Assembly (NCBI RefSeq): GCF_011397635.1 | Contig: NC_064756.1 | Span: 36,434,633-36,498,632 of the forward strand | Reading direction: 5' to 3' | Length of the DNA: 64,000 nt | DNA from: Epinephelus fuscoguttatus | Taxonomy: Eukaryota; Chordata; Actinopteri; Perciformes; Serranidae | Shown here: piece after piece, positions 12,354 through 24,602 of the stretch | Layout of the letters: every line of letters begins with the position of its first letter | How positions within the stretch are numbered: the first letter of the stretch is position 1 | Position numbers and translations under genes: made by a program | The notes under the pieces: model-generated | Told to the model about the DNA's origin: nothing | The model's input: the letters and a program-made list of their open reading frames with translations, nothing else | Databases searched by the model: none

Positions 12354-12895
12354 AAAATCCAGTGTGTAGGATTTTTATTGGCATCTAGCGGTGAGGTGCC
12401 AGAAATGAAACTTCTCCTGTGTGCAAAGCGTGTGGAAAAACTACTGTGGCCACTGCGAAAACATGAATAGCCCTATCTTGACCCAGTGTTTGCTTTGTCC
12501 ATTCTGGACTTCTGTGGAAATAGCATGGTGGACACTGTGGAAGAGGACGTGCTCCGTATGCAGGGTTTAAAAATATGTATTTGAAATACAAAGTGAGTAT
12601 CACTATTCCATTACAGTTTAAATTGGTGGTAATCTGAATAGTTACTGTCTTTACAAATAGATTACTTAAAGGGATTACTTTGTTTTTGTTGTATATGCTC
12701 TTACACCGTATCCTAACTGAATGTGATGCAAGCGAGCATCAGTATGATTTCATTGTTTTCTAGTGAAGCATTCTAACTGGCCGCGAGTGACGCAGCGCTG
12801 CCATTGTTTTCCATATACTACTGAAAACATACTTATCAATATTATTTACCATTTCTGCCAATATATCCCCCTAAATCCTACACACTGGACTTTAA
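12354..12895 (+). repeat. CCAGTGTGTAGGATTT inverted-repeat element
   Basis: The left end AATCCAGTGTGTAGGATTTT and the right end CTAAATCCTACACACTGGAC TTT are inverted repeats. After the left end comes GGCATCTAGCGGTGAGGTGC. The family recurs at 6400-6745, 30018-30131, 31310-31530, 31988-32160, 38678-39226 and 41369-41590. There is no coding capacity. It looks like a miniature inverted-repeat DNA transposon and lies in sptbn4 intron DNA. Confidence 0.75.
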
Positions 12896-13384
12896 TTTTG
12901 CTATATTGATATTGGGTGATCTCTCATTTTTGGCATTTAAAGTAAATGAACAAAGACAATCTAAGCACAATAGTAATAAAACACTAAACCTAGAGCAGAA
13001 ACGTAGGGGAAACAACACCACAAACACAGGATCAGTATCGAGCCTGTTTCTGGATTCTTTTTGTGCTTTGCTAGACTGGACAGGGATCTAGTTCTGTTTC
13101 TGAAGTTTGTCCTGTTGGACTCCACAGGGATACAGAGTTCATATGTTTCAGTCAGTCCAGGATATAGAGTCTACTGTTCCAACACTGACGGATCAAATGT
13201 TTAAACAGCAGCAGCCTTTCTGATCTCTCCATGGAGCTGGAAGAAAGAGCAGGCATCACTGCTGCCTGTGTGTGTTGTGTGATCTCTTTACATCTCTAAA
13301 ACACAGTAGAAAACACACCAACACCAGCCTTTTTACCTAAACAGAATATGATATTAATGAAAAAACTGTTAGGAAAAATGGAGT

Positions 13385-14085
13385 AGAGCTTTACAGATAA
13401 CACAATTAATTGACCAGTCAATCAACAAAATTAAACAGTTACCATTTTGATCTTTTTTAAGGAATGCTATGCAGGAATTGTTGGTTACTGTTTTAAAACA
13501 GTATCACCAGCAAAAGTGAGTGACAGTCAATCCAAGATTCAATCTCGTTTGGTATATTTACATTTTTTCAGCGCTGCGTCTGTGATTTTCCGCTTTGATG
13601 TGTGCTGCTTACAGTCTGGCACCTGGTCACTACCCTTTTGTAAAGTACCAACCTCACCTGGGTGCTGTTCCCAGGAACGTCCTGAAGACAGCAAAAGAAG
13701 AAGAAATGAAGAAATACAGGCAGAGGGCAGAATATCTGCAAAAAAAACAAACAAACTACCATACACTTTTAGCGGGTCAGAAGTCATGACTGAGTCCATG
13801 CTTCTTTTTTTATTTTATTTTTTTTAAATCCTGCACAGTATGCCGTTAAGCGTAACTGTTCTGGAATGTTAGGATTTGCTGGCCTTCGTCATTATTAATG
13901 TAAATTCAAATATCGCTGGGTGTTTGGGACTGTTCATCTGACAAAACAAGCAATTTAAGTAAGTCCACTGGGAACATGTAATTGGATGTTTTTTACAACA
14001 CAATCAAAACAAATATTTGATTAATCAAGAAAATAATCAGCAGTTTAATTAACAGCTGTTACAGTAGTTGCAAACCTAAATCAGA
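13385..14085 (+). repeat. GAGCTGCAAC-type element interrupted by a second element
   Basis: The left end at about 13385-13445 (GAGCTTTACAGATAACACAA) and the right part at about 13895-14085 (TTTGGGACTGTTCATCTGAC, AAGAAAATAATCAGCAGTTT, AGTTGCAAACCT) belong to the family at 52781. The bases between (about 13455-13855) are a different repeat, also seen near 1930 and 45330. Confidence 0.6.
13455..13855 (+). repeat. CTATGCAGGATTGTTGG-type element
   Basis: It begins AATGCTATGCAGGAATTGTT and ends TTTAAATCCTGCACAGTATG. The ends are imperfect inverted repeats of each other (about TGCTATGCAGGA). The inside shares AAAAGTGAGTGACAGTCAA, the TGGCACCTGGTCACTACC block and GAACGTCCTGAAGACAGC with copies at 1928-2290 and 45330-46135. 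Reading frames here are by-products of the repeat. Confidence 0.6.
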
Positions 14086-14629
14086 TGACAAGCAGGAAAG
14101 TTAATGTGAAGAAAGAAGTTGTCATGTCCCGCCCTCACTGTTTGTTTGACAATCTAACTCTAATAAGAACAACAATGGGCACCAGAGAGGTCTTTGTCAT
14201 CTCTCACTGTTAGGACAGAATCTAGATCATGTTAGCATCTCTGTTTCTCTCCTGGTGAACTCAAACCCTATCTTCAGCATGGTTTATAGGACGGCACCTA
14301 AAAAGAAATGCTCTATATTCAGAGTGGCCATCTTTGTTGTTACCCCAGGTGGTTTGAGTGTGTTTGTGTGAGTCTGCTTCAGCTCTGTCATTGCTCTTTC
14401 AGCTGGTGTTTCTCAGCTCTTTACTCACTAGTTTCATAAGCCAGACTCTCACCTGTCTGTCTAGTGACATAGTTGTAAGCTGTGAGACTGCAGCTCAGCC
14501 GTTCCTGCACATAACTGTGTACCCTGATAAATGTCTCCATGTGGTATTTGAACAGTCTTACAGCAATATTCAAAACATAAACATCAACTTTTGCATTACA
14601 CAGCATGAATTTACAGGTGTATATTTAAT

Positions 14630-15052
14630 AGGGGTGGGGAAAAAATCGATACAGCATAGTATTGCAATATTTTGTGTGGCAATACTGTACTGTTAGACAA
14701 ACAACCAAGTTTCACTTTTTTTATTGTATTAATTATTATATAAATTTAATTTTTGGTAGCCTACTAAAATAATACAATTGCTGTTCAGATCAGTAGATAC
14801 ATTTTGCCGCAATAAAAGTTGCTGAAGTGAGACGGACTAAAAACATGATCTTATTCGATAATCCAAATACTAACAAAATATTACTTTTAGGGTCATAATC
14901 TGCAGTTGAAAAAGATGACAGATTGCAATATATTTTATCACAATACTTAGCATATTACAACAAGTTTAAAATTGCAATAATAATGTATCATGACTTTGGT
15001 ATGGTGATAATATCATATTGTGGGGCCTCTGGCGATTCCCATCCCGAATACT
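14630..15052 (+). repeat. GGGGTGGG...CGATTCCCATCCC inverted-repeat element
   Basis: The left end is TAGGGGTGGGGAAAAAATCG. The right end is GGGGCCTCTGGCGATTCCCATCCC. Between them are repeated ATTGCAATAT / ATATCATATTG stretches. It has the look of a fish short inverted-repeat element. Confidence 0.5.
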
Positions 15053-15419
15053 GAGTGAAACTAATGATTGTCATTATTCATTACTCTCCAAAATATCTTT
15101 TTTTTTTCATTTAATTGATTGATTAGTCTATACCTAAGAAAATAGTGGGACAAACCCATTGCAATTTCCCAGAGGCCAAGGTGGTGTCTTCAAACTGCTT
15201 GTTTTGTTAAACCAGTAGTTCAAAGCCCAAAGATGTTTAATTAAAATATAAAATGAGGGAAACACAGCGTTTGAGAGGCAAGAACCAGATGTTTGGCATT
15301 TTTCCTTGATAAACAATTTACAGAATTAGTTAATTTTCAGTATTATCACTGATCATTTTTTTTAATTGATTTACTATTCAATCAATTACCTCGTAGCATC
15401 AGCACAATTGTACAACACA

Positions 15420-15424
<5 letters not shown>

Positions 15425-15492
<68 letters not shown>
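15425..15492 (+). repeat. (TG)34 microsatellite
   Basis: An uninterrupted 68-base TG run, the longest pure dinucleotide tract in the window. It lies in sptbn4 intronic DNA. Confidence 0.97.
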
Positions 15493-15495
<3 letters not shown>

Positions 15496-16732
15496 AACAG
15501 TCAGTCGTTATGCTTTCTCCTCCAAACCACTCAGTGTTATTATTGCCCTCTCTCCCCAGCTATGCTGTCGCCGTTGGTAACCACAATAAATCACCATTAC
15601 ACCAATGGTGTAATGAAAGCATCATCCCCCGCCTCCCTGCTCTCTCCTTTTATTATCCTTCACACTTTTTCAACTGTTGTCTCCCTTTATTCCCACTCGT
15701 CCCTCTGTCCTAACCTCCAGTCCTATCTGTCTGGCCAACACAACTTGTGTTCTGGCTATTAGCATTTGGCATTGTGCCTCCATACTACCAAAGAGTGACA
15801 ATACTCTAATCTTTTTAGTACATGAGATGCCAAACATCAGGCGCCCTTGAAACAAGTACTTAACCCCAAAATGCTGCAGTGAGGATGCTCGGTTGCCAAC
15901 ACTAGTGAGTCCAGTGGACAAAGACTGTCAGTCCTGAACAGCTAACGGTTGTTAATTTATAAAACTGTGTCTATGAAGCAGTATGGTGGTGAAAAAGGAG
16001 CCCATTGGCTGCTTTTGGATTCATATTTATTTAGTCAATATCTAAAGAATTTGCCTAGGTCTAGTCTCAGAGGTCCCATCATGTTATGTCCAGCACTTCC
16101 AAAAAGATGCACATTATAAGAACCGACTTTAAACCATAAGCCCAGTTCAGATTTTAGAAATGTATGAGATTTGAGTAGTCAGTAAAATATAACTTGGTCC
16201 TGAATTACAAATGTGTGTCATTATATTTTCTGATCATGCACTAACCTCTGATAAATAAACAAACAACAAGCTACTGAGTAGGCCCTAGAACTCATCTGCA
16301 ACCCCTCATCACGCCCTTTCGAATTACAAGAATCTTTTAAAGTAACTTGGTTACAGTTTTGGTTATGATCAATTTCAGGAATGCCTTTGGTTTGCATGTT
16401 CCACATTTTAACATGCAGTGTGGGACTCACACTTATCTAGTCTTGCTCTTGACTTGGCCTCGTCCTGCTTTGGTCTTGATCATGACTGATCTCAGTTTAG
16501 GTAGGCTTGACTACAAGACCGCTAGAACCCATCTGCTTGAAACACGTGGTTGAAAACGTAGTAATCCCTGTTTTTCCTCACACATTCAGGCCACATTTTT
16601 ACAAACAATACTGCACCCACCACTCTATAAGTAATTTCTTCAGACATGATAACAGTTTAAGGGACAGCATTCTTTCTTTGTTTTTTTCCCTCTGATCACG
16701 TTGCTGTGCTAATTATCCAAGAATAGCCTAAC

Positions 16733-16768
16733 TGAGTGAGTGAGTGAGTGAGTGAGTGAGTGAGTGAG
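16733..16768 (+). repeat. (TGAG)9 microsatellite
   Basis: Nine perfect tetranucleotide units, followed by a purine-rich stretch to about 17000 (GGAGAG, GAAAGAGAG). Confidence 0.95.
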
Positions 16769-17745
16769 ACGGCCATAATCAACAGAGGCTAGGGGTCGGA
16801 GTCTAAAGAGTGAGAAGAAATAGCATGATGTTAAAGGAGAGAGATATTACAGAGAAATAGGAAGGCTGACATGAGAGAGGAGAGGTAAAGTGGAAAAATA
16901 AGGGGAAAAGAAAGAAATCAAAGGAGCGAGAGAGAAACAGGAGGGCATATCACCAGAAAGATGAAGAAATAGGGAGGAGGAAAGAGAGAGACAGCTGCCA
17001 GTGTTAATCAGTCAGGGGCAGCAGCTCTGTGTCTCTGTTTCTGTAAGGCTTAATAGGGACCAGACCCTCAGTGTAATTCTCCTTTATCACACACACATAC
17101 ACACATACACACACACACACTCCCACACATGGAGCAGTCCTCATCAATACGGTCACATGCAAATCAAACATCTGGGGACATTTATGATGACCTCTGCCAT
17201 TTAGCTGATATGTCATCTGCCTGGACAAGCAACTCGACTTCTATAATTCCTATCAATTGATCCAATATTCAGACATCAATTCAATTTACTTACAAGGGTC
17301 TAATGAAATTTAACAAAATCTCATTGTTCTCCATTACAACATCGCAATACTGAACAGTCGTGAAATTCAAGCTCCCTTATACAAGGAATTCACCTACTGA
17401 ATAGAAATAAACTTAGAATATACTTACTGGTTAAATATATATTCTCTAAAGATTTAAATGTATTGTTAAACACAGTACAAAATGTCTTGCTTTTCCCCAT
17501 TTCACTGTATATGAGACCCTGCTCTCCTTTTAAGATCACAATACACTGTGCCATTTTGGGCTGTCCCAGACAAAAGATGACCATCATGAAAGAAACATGG
17601 CATTATCTTTCATTGTGGCTCTAAAACTGCGGCCCTACATCGCAAAACAGAGAGGTTCAAGGATGGCCATGGTCTCGGTCTTGCAATCAAAGACAGCTTG
17701 GGATACAATTCTGACATAGTCAGAAATTTGGGATTACTATCTTTC

Positions 17746-17934
17746 TTTCTTTTCTTTTTTTTTTGAGCTTTTTTGCCTTTAATGGACAGGACAGAGTGAA
17801 GATTGTGAAGTGGGGAGAGGGAGAGAGTGGGTGGACGACATGCAGCAAAGGGTTGCAAGCCGGAGTTGAACTCGCGACCACATCACCTCTATACATGGGG
17901 CGCCGGCACTATCCACTAAGCTACCAACACCCCA
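17746..17934 (-). mobile_element. tRNA-derived SINE with 16-bp target-site duplication
   Basis: Read on the minus strand the element starts with a tRNA-like head: A-box-like TAGCTTAGTGGATAG and B-box-like GGTCGCGAGTTCAACTCC, the two internal RNA polymerase III promoter boxes. A unique body follows, then an A-rich tail (AAAAAAAAGAAAAGAAAGAA). The direct repeat GGGATTACTATCTTTC flanks it exactly, at 17730-17745 and 17935-17950. Perfect flanks suggest a recent retrotransposition. It lies in sptbn4 intronic DNA, in the same orientation as the gene. Confidence 0.85.
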
Positions 17935-20900
17935 GGGATTACTATCTTTCAATGTGACTGCTGTTACGGCCTATGTCTTCTAACTAACCAATAAAAATGC
18001 AGCATGAAATGATGCGCTGGCGCTAAACCCAGGCAAACAGACGGATGGAAAGCAGCTTGCCATGGAGGAAAAACGCGCTACAATAAATGTGTGGGATTAA
18101 AGCAAAGAGGAAAACCTTGTTAAGTTGTGGCAGCAGAAGCCTTGCCTATATGATGTGTCCTCCAGCTCTTACCATGATCACAAAAGCATGGAAGGAAATA
18201 GCAGTGCAGTTGCAGCTGCCAATTGAGCAACCTAGCAGCTAGCAAACACACACACAGACACACCGCAGTATATAGTGCCCACAAAACTTCAGGTTATTTA
18301 ATAATGTGGCCCTCTATGTTGTGCTCCACAGTTGAAGGAAAAATAACCCATGCAGCATCCTTGCACACTTAGTATGGGAAGCTACTGCATCGTGGGCCGT
18401 AGCCTGCAATTCAGTAGGCATTGTCATTGTACAGTTACATTAAACCTGATGTTGTACCCAAGTTTATTAGATCCATGTCGCACAGTGTAGCTTCCACTAA
18501 ACTTGTAAGATTGCTAACATCTCACAGTCTGTAGGAGGCTTTGCTGTATATTAGTTTAACTGTTTCATTAACCAAATGTGACTAAAACCCATTTCTGTAT
18601 ATACTTATTCCATGGCGTCAAAATTACTCTGATCACTGATATTATAACAACAAGCCACTATAAGTGAATCCAGTGCTGCTAAACAAAGTGTTACAGGGGA
18701 CATCTTATATCTAACAGGTTTTTTTCCTCTGGGATCCTTTCATTAAAACAGCTTCTGAGGGTTATGGTGAAGACGAAATTACTTACTAAGGTTATTACTA
18801 CACTGTATACTGTGATATTGATATGTTTGTGAAAACCAGCAAGCATGATGGAGTACACTGTTATTTTGAATTTTGCTGTGCTTCTACAGTATGTTCTTCT
18901 TCTGTTCTTACTATTTAAATAACTCAGTTATTGTTTCTTCTGTGCTATTTCGTGTTGATTTGTCAACAACAACCACAACAACAAAGCAGAAAAAAGTACA
19001 AATTTAGGTGGAGCCACTAGACACATACAAAGACTGCCTTGGGCTGCTTAAATGCCCTGCATGGCTGTTATTAAAATGCCAGTGGCTAACACACTGAATT
19101 TGACATGTTTTTTTTTTTAAAAAAAACTTCAGACATTTGTATTCAGTTGGCATGAGCTCTCCTATGAGACCTTAAGCTAACCTTAAATTTAACATTTTTT
19201 TCTGACCCAAACTAATCAATGGACTCATCTTAAAATTTTATCCAGAATGACCTCACCTTGCAAAAATATCCGAAACCTAGATTGTTCTTACAGAGATAGC
19301 TCTCTCTCTCTTTTGCTCTCTTTTACACTTACACTTACACACACACACACACACACTGGATGCTTCATCGTGACGTCACGCAGTACGCACTTTACACACT
19401 GCACTGAGTCACTTCCACGCACTTCACCTCAGCAAAGTGAAACAACATCTGTGAGCACGAGCTGCAGCCGACGCCCAGTTCTGAGTCGGTGAGACCACAA
19501 GTCTTAATCAAAACAGTCACCTTGTGGTCTGATAAACAACAGAGCAGCAGCAGAGAGCTTCAGTGTCCCCGAGAGGCTGTCTATCACCCAGACAAGACAG
19601 GGATGACAACAAGAAGGGTGTCAAAAAGAACTCTATACTGCAATAGAGCCGGGCAATATACAGTGGTGTGAGATACAATGATTATCATTTTGCTTTACCA
19701 ATGTATTTTTAAAATGTTGACCTTGATAATATACCACAGCTGTAATTACTACTACTATACTCTAAAATTAGCACCAAATGTTGTGACGTATGATACAACA
19801 ACGTCAGAGCATTTTTAACACTTTTGAAAAGGGGTCAATATGAACAAAATGTTGAGTATAACAGACATATTGTTTTTGTTTTATATAAATAGTATTGATA
19901 CTAGACAATTTGTAATACCATGAAGTGTAATAACATCACAATATGGTAAACTACTAAACACCACAAACACACTGCAACCCCCTGTGGGTGTAATGCGGAA
20001 GTTGAACAGTGAAACCACAGGACTTTAACTCCCATGGAATACAATAAGGTCAAAAACACTTGTCTGTTAATGCACCATAGGCTACTATGAGCTCCCAGAG
20101 GAATATCAGAGTGAGGGGGTAAAAAGGGCTAAATTAATGTCACTAAAAGTAACAGCAAGGTTGGCTATTTGCCATTATCAATGATTAAATTACTAAATTA
20201 ATTAATGACCACAGCCTTTGCTCATTGTGATTGCCTTAACATAGAACATGTGTGCCTGTCTTAGTCTTTTAATTCCTGTTTACCCTCCTCCAACATCACC
20301 ATGCATACACAGACACACACACCTTGCACCAACAAATCAAAGCTACCCAACTGACCCACACCTGCCTGCACACCTCTGTATTAGCTCCCTATAGTCACTC
20401 TAGATATTTACCACTAACAGCTACCCTCTTAAACAGCAAATGATAGCCTCAATGCATAACTGAGGTTGTAGTCACTTTTCACTGCAGATGTGATCAAACA
20501 CACCACATTTCCACTTGACAGGCTACAGTGCACTGCATCTTGTGCTGCTAAAGCAAGGCATGCTGTTGTTGGCCGTGTCTCACTAAAACATCAGAATAAT
20601 CTGAACGAATTCACCCCCTAAAGAGCAGCAAAATCCCCTCAGGGTTCAGGAATAACTGATACCACGCACAGGGGGCAGAAATGCCAAAGTAATCTGAGGT
20701 CACATAGTGAACCACAGACACCCTTTAACTTCCTGCAGGAATATGTGGTATTATTGTTAAGATGTATCGCTGGGGAAGTTCTGTTGTTGTATGCATTGGG
20801 ACACAGTTCGCCAAAAATGCCACAGAACCCGACATCTATAATTTAAAGTTATCGGTTATAAAGAAACCTAAACTGATCGGTGTAGCATGCAACAACCTAC

Positions 20901-21019
20901 CATAGCCCATACACCAGGCCGCTATTCTGCTTCTTAACCCATTTATCCTTTCAAATTAGACAACCAGCTCTGGCAGGCATCGTGAACACTTTTCCAGGCA
21001 TGCATCATGTAACACATGT

Positions 21020-21520
21020 AGTGGGAAAAAGACATGAAACAGCGCGTCCCCCCGCCAGATCACTGCGGTACCCTGCACCCAAATGCAGGCCGGCGTCCCT
21101 GCGAAAAAAAGGAAAAAACACCGTGCACCTCGACTCCTTGCTCCCACACAGGGAATGACAAAACGACATCCCATGGAGAAAGAAACCATCCTGTCGTCCT
21201 TCTATCGGCCTTACCTTCAGCTTCAGTGTCCGTTTTTGGGATTGATTTTGTCCTCCTCTTATACCAAAACGTCGTTGGGCTGAATCGATGAGGAGAGCGG
21301 TTTATCAATGGAGGAAACTGACGCTCCGCTTTTATTCCAGCAGGGTCTTCCCTCGATTAGTCCCTATAACAGGAAGAAGCTGTTTGTCAGGGTAATTACA
21401 GAGGCAGTCCGGGGAGCCTCTACCGTGGAAATGCAACGCCTTGGCGCATAAAAAGGGCGCCGTGTGCCTGCAGCGGTGACCGCCGGCCAGGAGATGCTGT
21501 CGGTGCTGAGGATGCGAGCC
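21020..21520. promoter_or_regulatory. CpG-rich patch, likely sptbn4 promoter region
   Basis: The local base composition departs from the AT-rich surroundings. GCGCG, CCGCCAG, GGCCGGCG, GGGCGCCG and CGGTGACCGCCGG occur within 500 bases. It lies about 16 kb upstream of the sptbn4 ATG and next to a strong minus-strand splice donor, as expected for a vertebrate CpG-island promoter. A (CTC)n run at 21580-21608 and an (AG)19 tract at 21653-21690 lie just beyond it. Confidence 0.45.
21215..21300 (-). other. sptbn4: Probable promoter-proximal untranslated exon 1 of sptbn4
   Basis: On the minus strand a strong donor, CTGAAG followed by GTAAGG, has its GT at 21214-21213. It sits at the edge of a CpG-rich patch (about 21020-21520) that is the only such patch between the sptbn4 coding exons and blvrb. 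Spectrin genes normally begin with a non-coding first exon far upstream, so I read this as the end of exon 1. The upstream limit given is a guess: no clear transcription start is visible, although a TATA-like TATAAGA (minus) lies at 21263-21257. Confidence 0.4.
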
Positions 21521-21650
21521 GGTGGATGGTGATGATGATATCCATAGAGGTCCCCGTTTCCACCTGACACAACCTCTCCTTCCTCCTCCTCCTCCTCCTC
21601 TTCCTCTCCGCTGGTGATGCTGGAGAGAAATATCAGCATTAGTGCGGCGA

Positions 21651-21652
<2 letters not shown>

Positions 21653-21690
<38 letters not shown>
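21653..21690 (+). repeat. (AG)19 microsatellite
   Basis: A pure AG run just upstream (in sptbn4 orientation) of the CpG-rich patch. Other simple tracts: (GT)13 at 1295-1320, AC tracts at 17092-17120, 19337-19356 and 24569-24597, poly-A at 25589-25613 and 42900-42918, poly-T at 36353-36374. Confidence 0.95.
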
Positions 21691-21693
<3 letters not shown>

Positions 21694-22784
21694 TGCCGGT
21701 GATAAATTTTAGCAGGAAGCCACAAGGGGCCGTGATTTACATAATTTTCAGCAGCAGAATCGGTTTAAAGGCAAAAAGTAAATAAATGCTAGAATATGTC
21801 AAAGCCTATCACTAAATATAGTATCCACAAAAGAACAAAAACTTCTGTTTGAACTATTTTTATGTTTTAAATGCTAGCTTAACGTTAAATCCAGATTTCA
21901 GATAACCATGCTAGCATGCTAAAACGTTAGCCTACTACCGAAGTTTAAAGTAGTTTGTCTTGAGAAATACATTTGAGGTCCCTGCTTAGGCATGGTCGTT
22001 AAAGCATTGTAATAGTAATAACTGACTAATAACTAACTACAGTAACTGATTGATTGGGAGCCATTTATCTTAACTGGTATTTTGAAGTATCGTCTTCCAA
22101 GATTTTGTTCCACGAAGAAGAAGGGGGCGGGGCTTCAAGCAAACACTTGTAGTCACGTGTTTCCATCCAATTACTGGTATGCATATGGTTTTTAGCACAG
22201 GTGCTAATATGCAGGCTCACCTATACAGTGATCACTACTCTTGGCTACTGAGATCATGATACAAAGTTCCCTCTAGGAAATTATTGGTTCTTGAAATAAA
22301 ACATTAGGCTCAGGCCTAGTACTAGACTACTTTGAATAGGGGGCACTAAGATATATTGGTTGGTTACCAAAGACTAGTGTTAATTTAAGTGTTCTTTGGG
22401 ACTGTAAACTATAATACACACTCTTTTATGTTTTTATCCCAAGCGTTATTTTCTGGGGGGTTAAAGCCATCCAAGGCTTAGCCCAGACTGCTGTTGGGGG
22501 GATGCTCCCTCAGAAAAGTTTTGATTAACAAGCTTTATTTCTATGCTTTTTTTATGCACTAAATTTATATGTCTTAATCATTTGAAAACTGGATCATGTA
22601 CCTTAAAAAGTGTCATTGAGGCTACCTTTCTGGTTGATTGTGAATTGTGACGTTAAAACATAAATAGCTGTTAGTGTGAGTTTTGAGTAGAAAGAGAATC
22701 GCAACTGCTATCATTAAACATTTATCATTAATTTATGTCAACAGTGGTGGAATGTTACTAAGTACATTTACGCAAATACTATAA

Positions 22785-23200
22785 TAGAATAGAAAGAAAG
22801 AACTTTATTTATCCCAGAGGGGAAATTCAGTTGTCCAGCAGCTCATAAAAGACAAAAAAAAACAAAATAAAATACATCAAAATAAGTGCACAAATAGAAA
22901 TTAAATTAAGATAAAATGAAGTGTGCGTGTGACTGGATTCAGGAGGTGTTAAACAGTCTTACTGCCATGGGGACAAAGAATCTCCTGAAACGCTCTGTTC
23001 TGCAACGCAGTGAGATGAGCCGACTGCTGCAGCTGCTCCTCTGTCACTCCAGGAGGCTGTGGAGAGGTTGTCTGCTATTGTCCATTATAGCTTTCAGTTT
23101 GTTCAATGTGGCCCTCTCCACCACAGTTCTTAGTGGGTCCAGTCTCCTGCTTAGAACTGTGGTGGAGAGGGCCACATTGAACACTGTACTTCAGAAACAA
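22785..23200 (-). mobile_element. LINE-type 3' fragment inserted in the preceding repeat
   Basis: It starts AACTTTATTTATCCCAGAGG then GGAAATTCAG, a sequence typical of the antisense 3' terminus of a fish non-LTR element. A body follows with GCCATGGGGACAAAGAATCT, CTGTTCTGCAACGCAGTGAG and TGCTCCTCTGTCACTCC. It contains a 96-codon frame that has no enzyme motif. A similar terminus (CATTAATCCCCACAGGGTAA) is at 32388-32420 after an (AAGAT)n tract. It ends in a perfect inverted repeat, listed separately. Confidence 0.5.
23100..23183. repeat. Perfect 31-bp inverted repeat, 22-nt loop
   Basis: The arm TGTTCAATGTGGCCCTCTCC... (23100-23130) is the exact reverse complement of 23153-23183, ...GGAGAGGGCCACATTGAACA. 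The spacer is 23131-23152. No mismatch occurs in the arms. It lies at the end of the LINE-type fragment. Confidence 0.9.
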
Positions 23201-24565
23201 TTTTGAGGTACTTCTACCTCTCTTTCAGAGGCAAATGATGTACTTTTTACTCCACTACATTCATTTGAGTTTTAGTTACTTTAAAGATTCAGATTATTAA
23301 TACAACATGTAATCAACAAATAATCATGATGTATTATTGTATATTAAACTACCCAGCAGTATATGAGTCATTTTTGGTATAGGCCTTCTTTATATATGTG
23401 ATGCTAATGCTAATGCTAATGTAGGACTTTCACTTGCAACAGCATATTTCTACACTTTTGTTAATTTTACTTATGTAGGCTAAAATATTTGTGTAGGTTT
23501 CTTCTTTTACCACAGTAGTTTATGGGAATATTAAATGGGGTTTCTTTCACTCACACACAATTTTCAGATAAAGTTCATGCAGTGTAGTGTGTGCACTGTT
23601 CACCTCTCCATCATCTGCATCTGCCTGTCTGTCCCTCCCTCACGCTCTCTCCGCTGTGACTGTAAGAAGAAAGTCAGTTCATGCAGAGTTTTCACCTATA
23701 GTAAAATGACAGTCGTTACCGTTTTAGTTCATTCTGGATCCACACCTCAACATTATGCAATGTGACTCCTGACAGAGGATGTTAGTTGATTTCAACATGT
23801 TCAAATCTAAAAAGTGAAGTAACTGCACACTCCTTTGTCACCCAGGAAGAAAGTACCAAACCCCCATTTAAAAAAATCGCTGAATTTTTATGAGTTGTTG
23901 GGCCAGGGGAAACTTTATAAACATTCTGAAATGTTGTCTATGAAAAATCCTCAATTATTTGTCCCCCTTTAAATTTGGCAAATGTAACACATTAAGGTCT
24001 TCCTTTCTTTGTATAAAAACAAACATTTTTCCAGTTTGTCCCACTGTGCTGCAGTACCGGCTTGTAGCCTAAGAACTGACTGACCTGTCAGCCAATAAGA
24101 CAGGAGTATCTCCGCGCATTTTCCTCTAATCACTCTCTGATTAGTCTCTTCTTGCCTCCACTCCATTCACTAAAGATACAAAATTACAATACTGTACTTT
24201 TCTTTTGTGGCAATTAACTGCTCAAAGTGGAGAATCATTCAGCTCTAAAGATGCCTATGTCTGGCTTTACTGGGACAGGCAAAGCATTTGGAAGCGAATT
24301 GACCCCCTTCCTTATGCCAAGAACCAGCCCTGATTAGGTTACAGATTTCCCAACACTTAGGCCCAAATGGTGTTCCTGAGTCATTTATTTATGTATTTTG
24401 TTGACCTAAATGTAGTCAAACTTAAAAGGCCAATTACCACCATTAATAACTAACTGCATAATGTAAACATGCTGAAACCCCCAAATACCAAGAAAAGCAC
24501 ATGCAACTGAACTTTGAAGTTTATTTAGAGTGCACATCACTTTTTTGGGTTAAATATAGACAACA

Positions 24566-24602
<37 letters not shown>

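Larger units (their letters stand above)
11364..21214 (-). other. Inferred first intron of sptbn4
   Basis: It carries repeats at 11565, 12354, 13385-14085 and 14630, the (TG)34 tract and the SINE at 17746. No coding exon is recognisable; frames such as 15366-15762 are translations of the TG tract. A moderately CG-bearing patch at about 19360-19480 holds TGACGTCACG (a CRE-like palindrome) but has no attached exon. Confidence 0.5.
22744..23520 (+). repeat. CAGTGGTGGAA...ACTAAGTACATTTAC-type element with an insertion
   Basis: It begins CAGTGGTGGAATGTTACTAA then GTACATTTACGCAAATACT. It breaks at about 22782 and resumes at about 23200 with TTTTGAGGTACTTCTACCTC and TACTTTTTACTCCACTACAT. The end near 23515 (TTCTTTTACCACAGTAGT) is a decayed inverted terminus. 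A second copy lies at 25745-26815. Confidence 0.65.

Noticed and set aside
15366-15762. Two overlapping 112-115 codon frames rich in Val-Cys
   Set aside because: They are the (TG)34 tract read as protein.
21364-21639. 91-codon minus frame with a Glu run in the CpG-rich patch
   Set aside because: The Glu run is a (CTC)n repeat, there is no known domain, and the position fits untranslated or promoter sequence.
22916-23206. 96-codon plus frame
   Set aside because: It lies in a retroelement 3' fragment, partly across the inverted repeat, and has no reverse-transcriptase or endonuclease motif.
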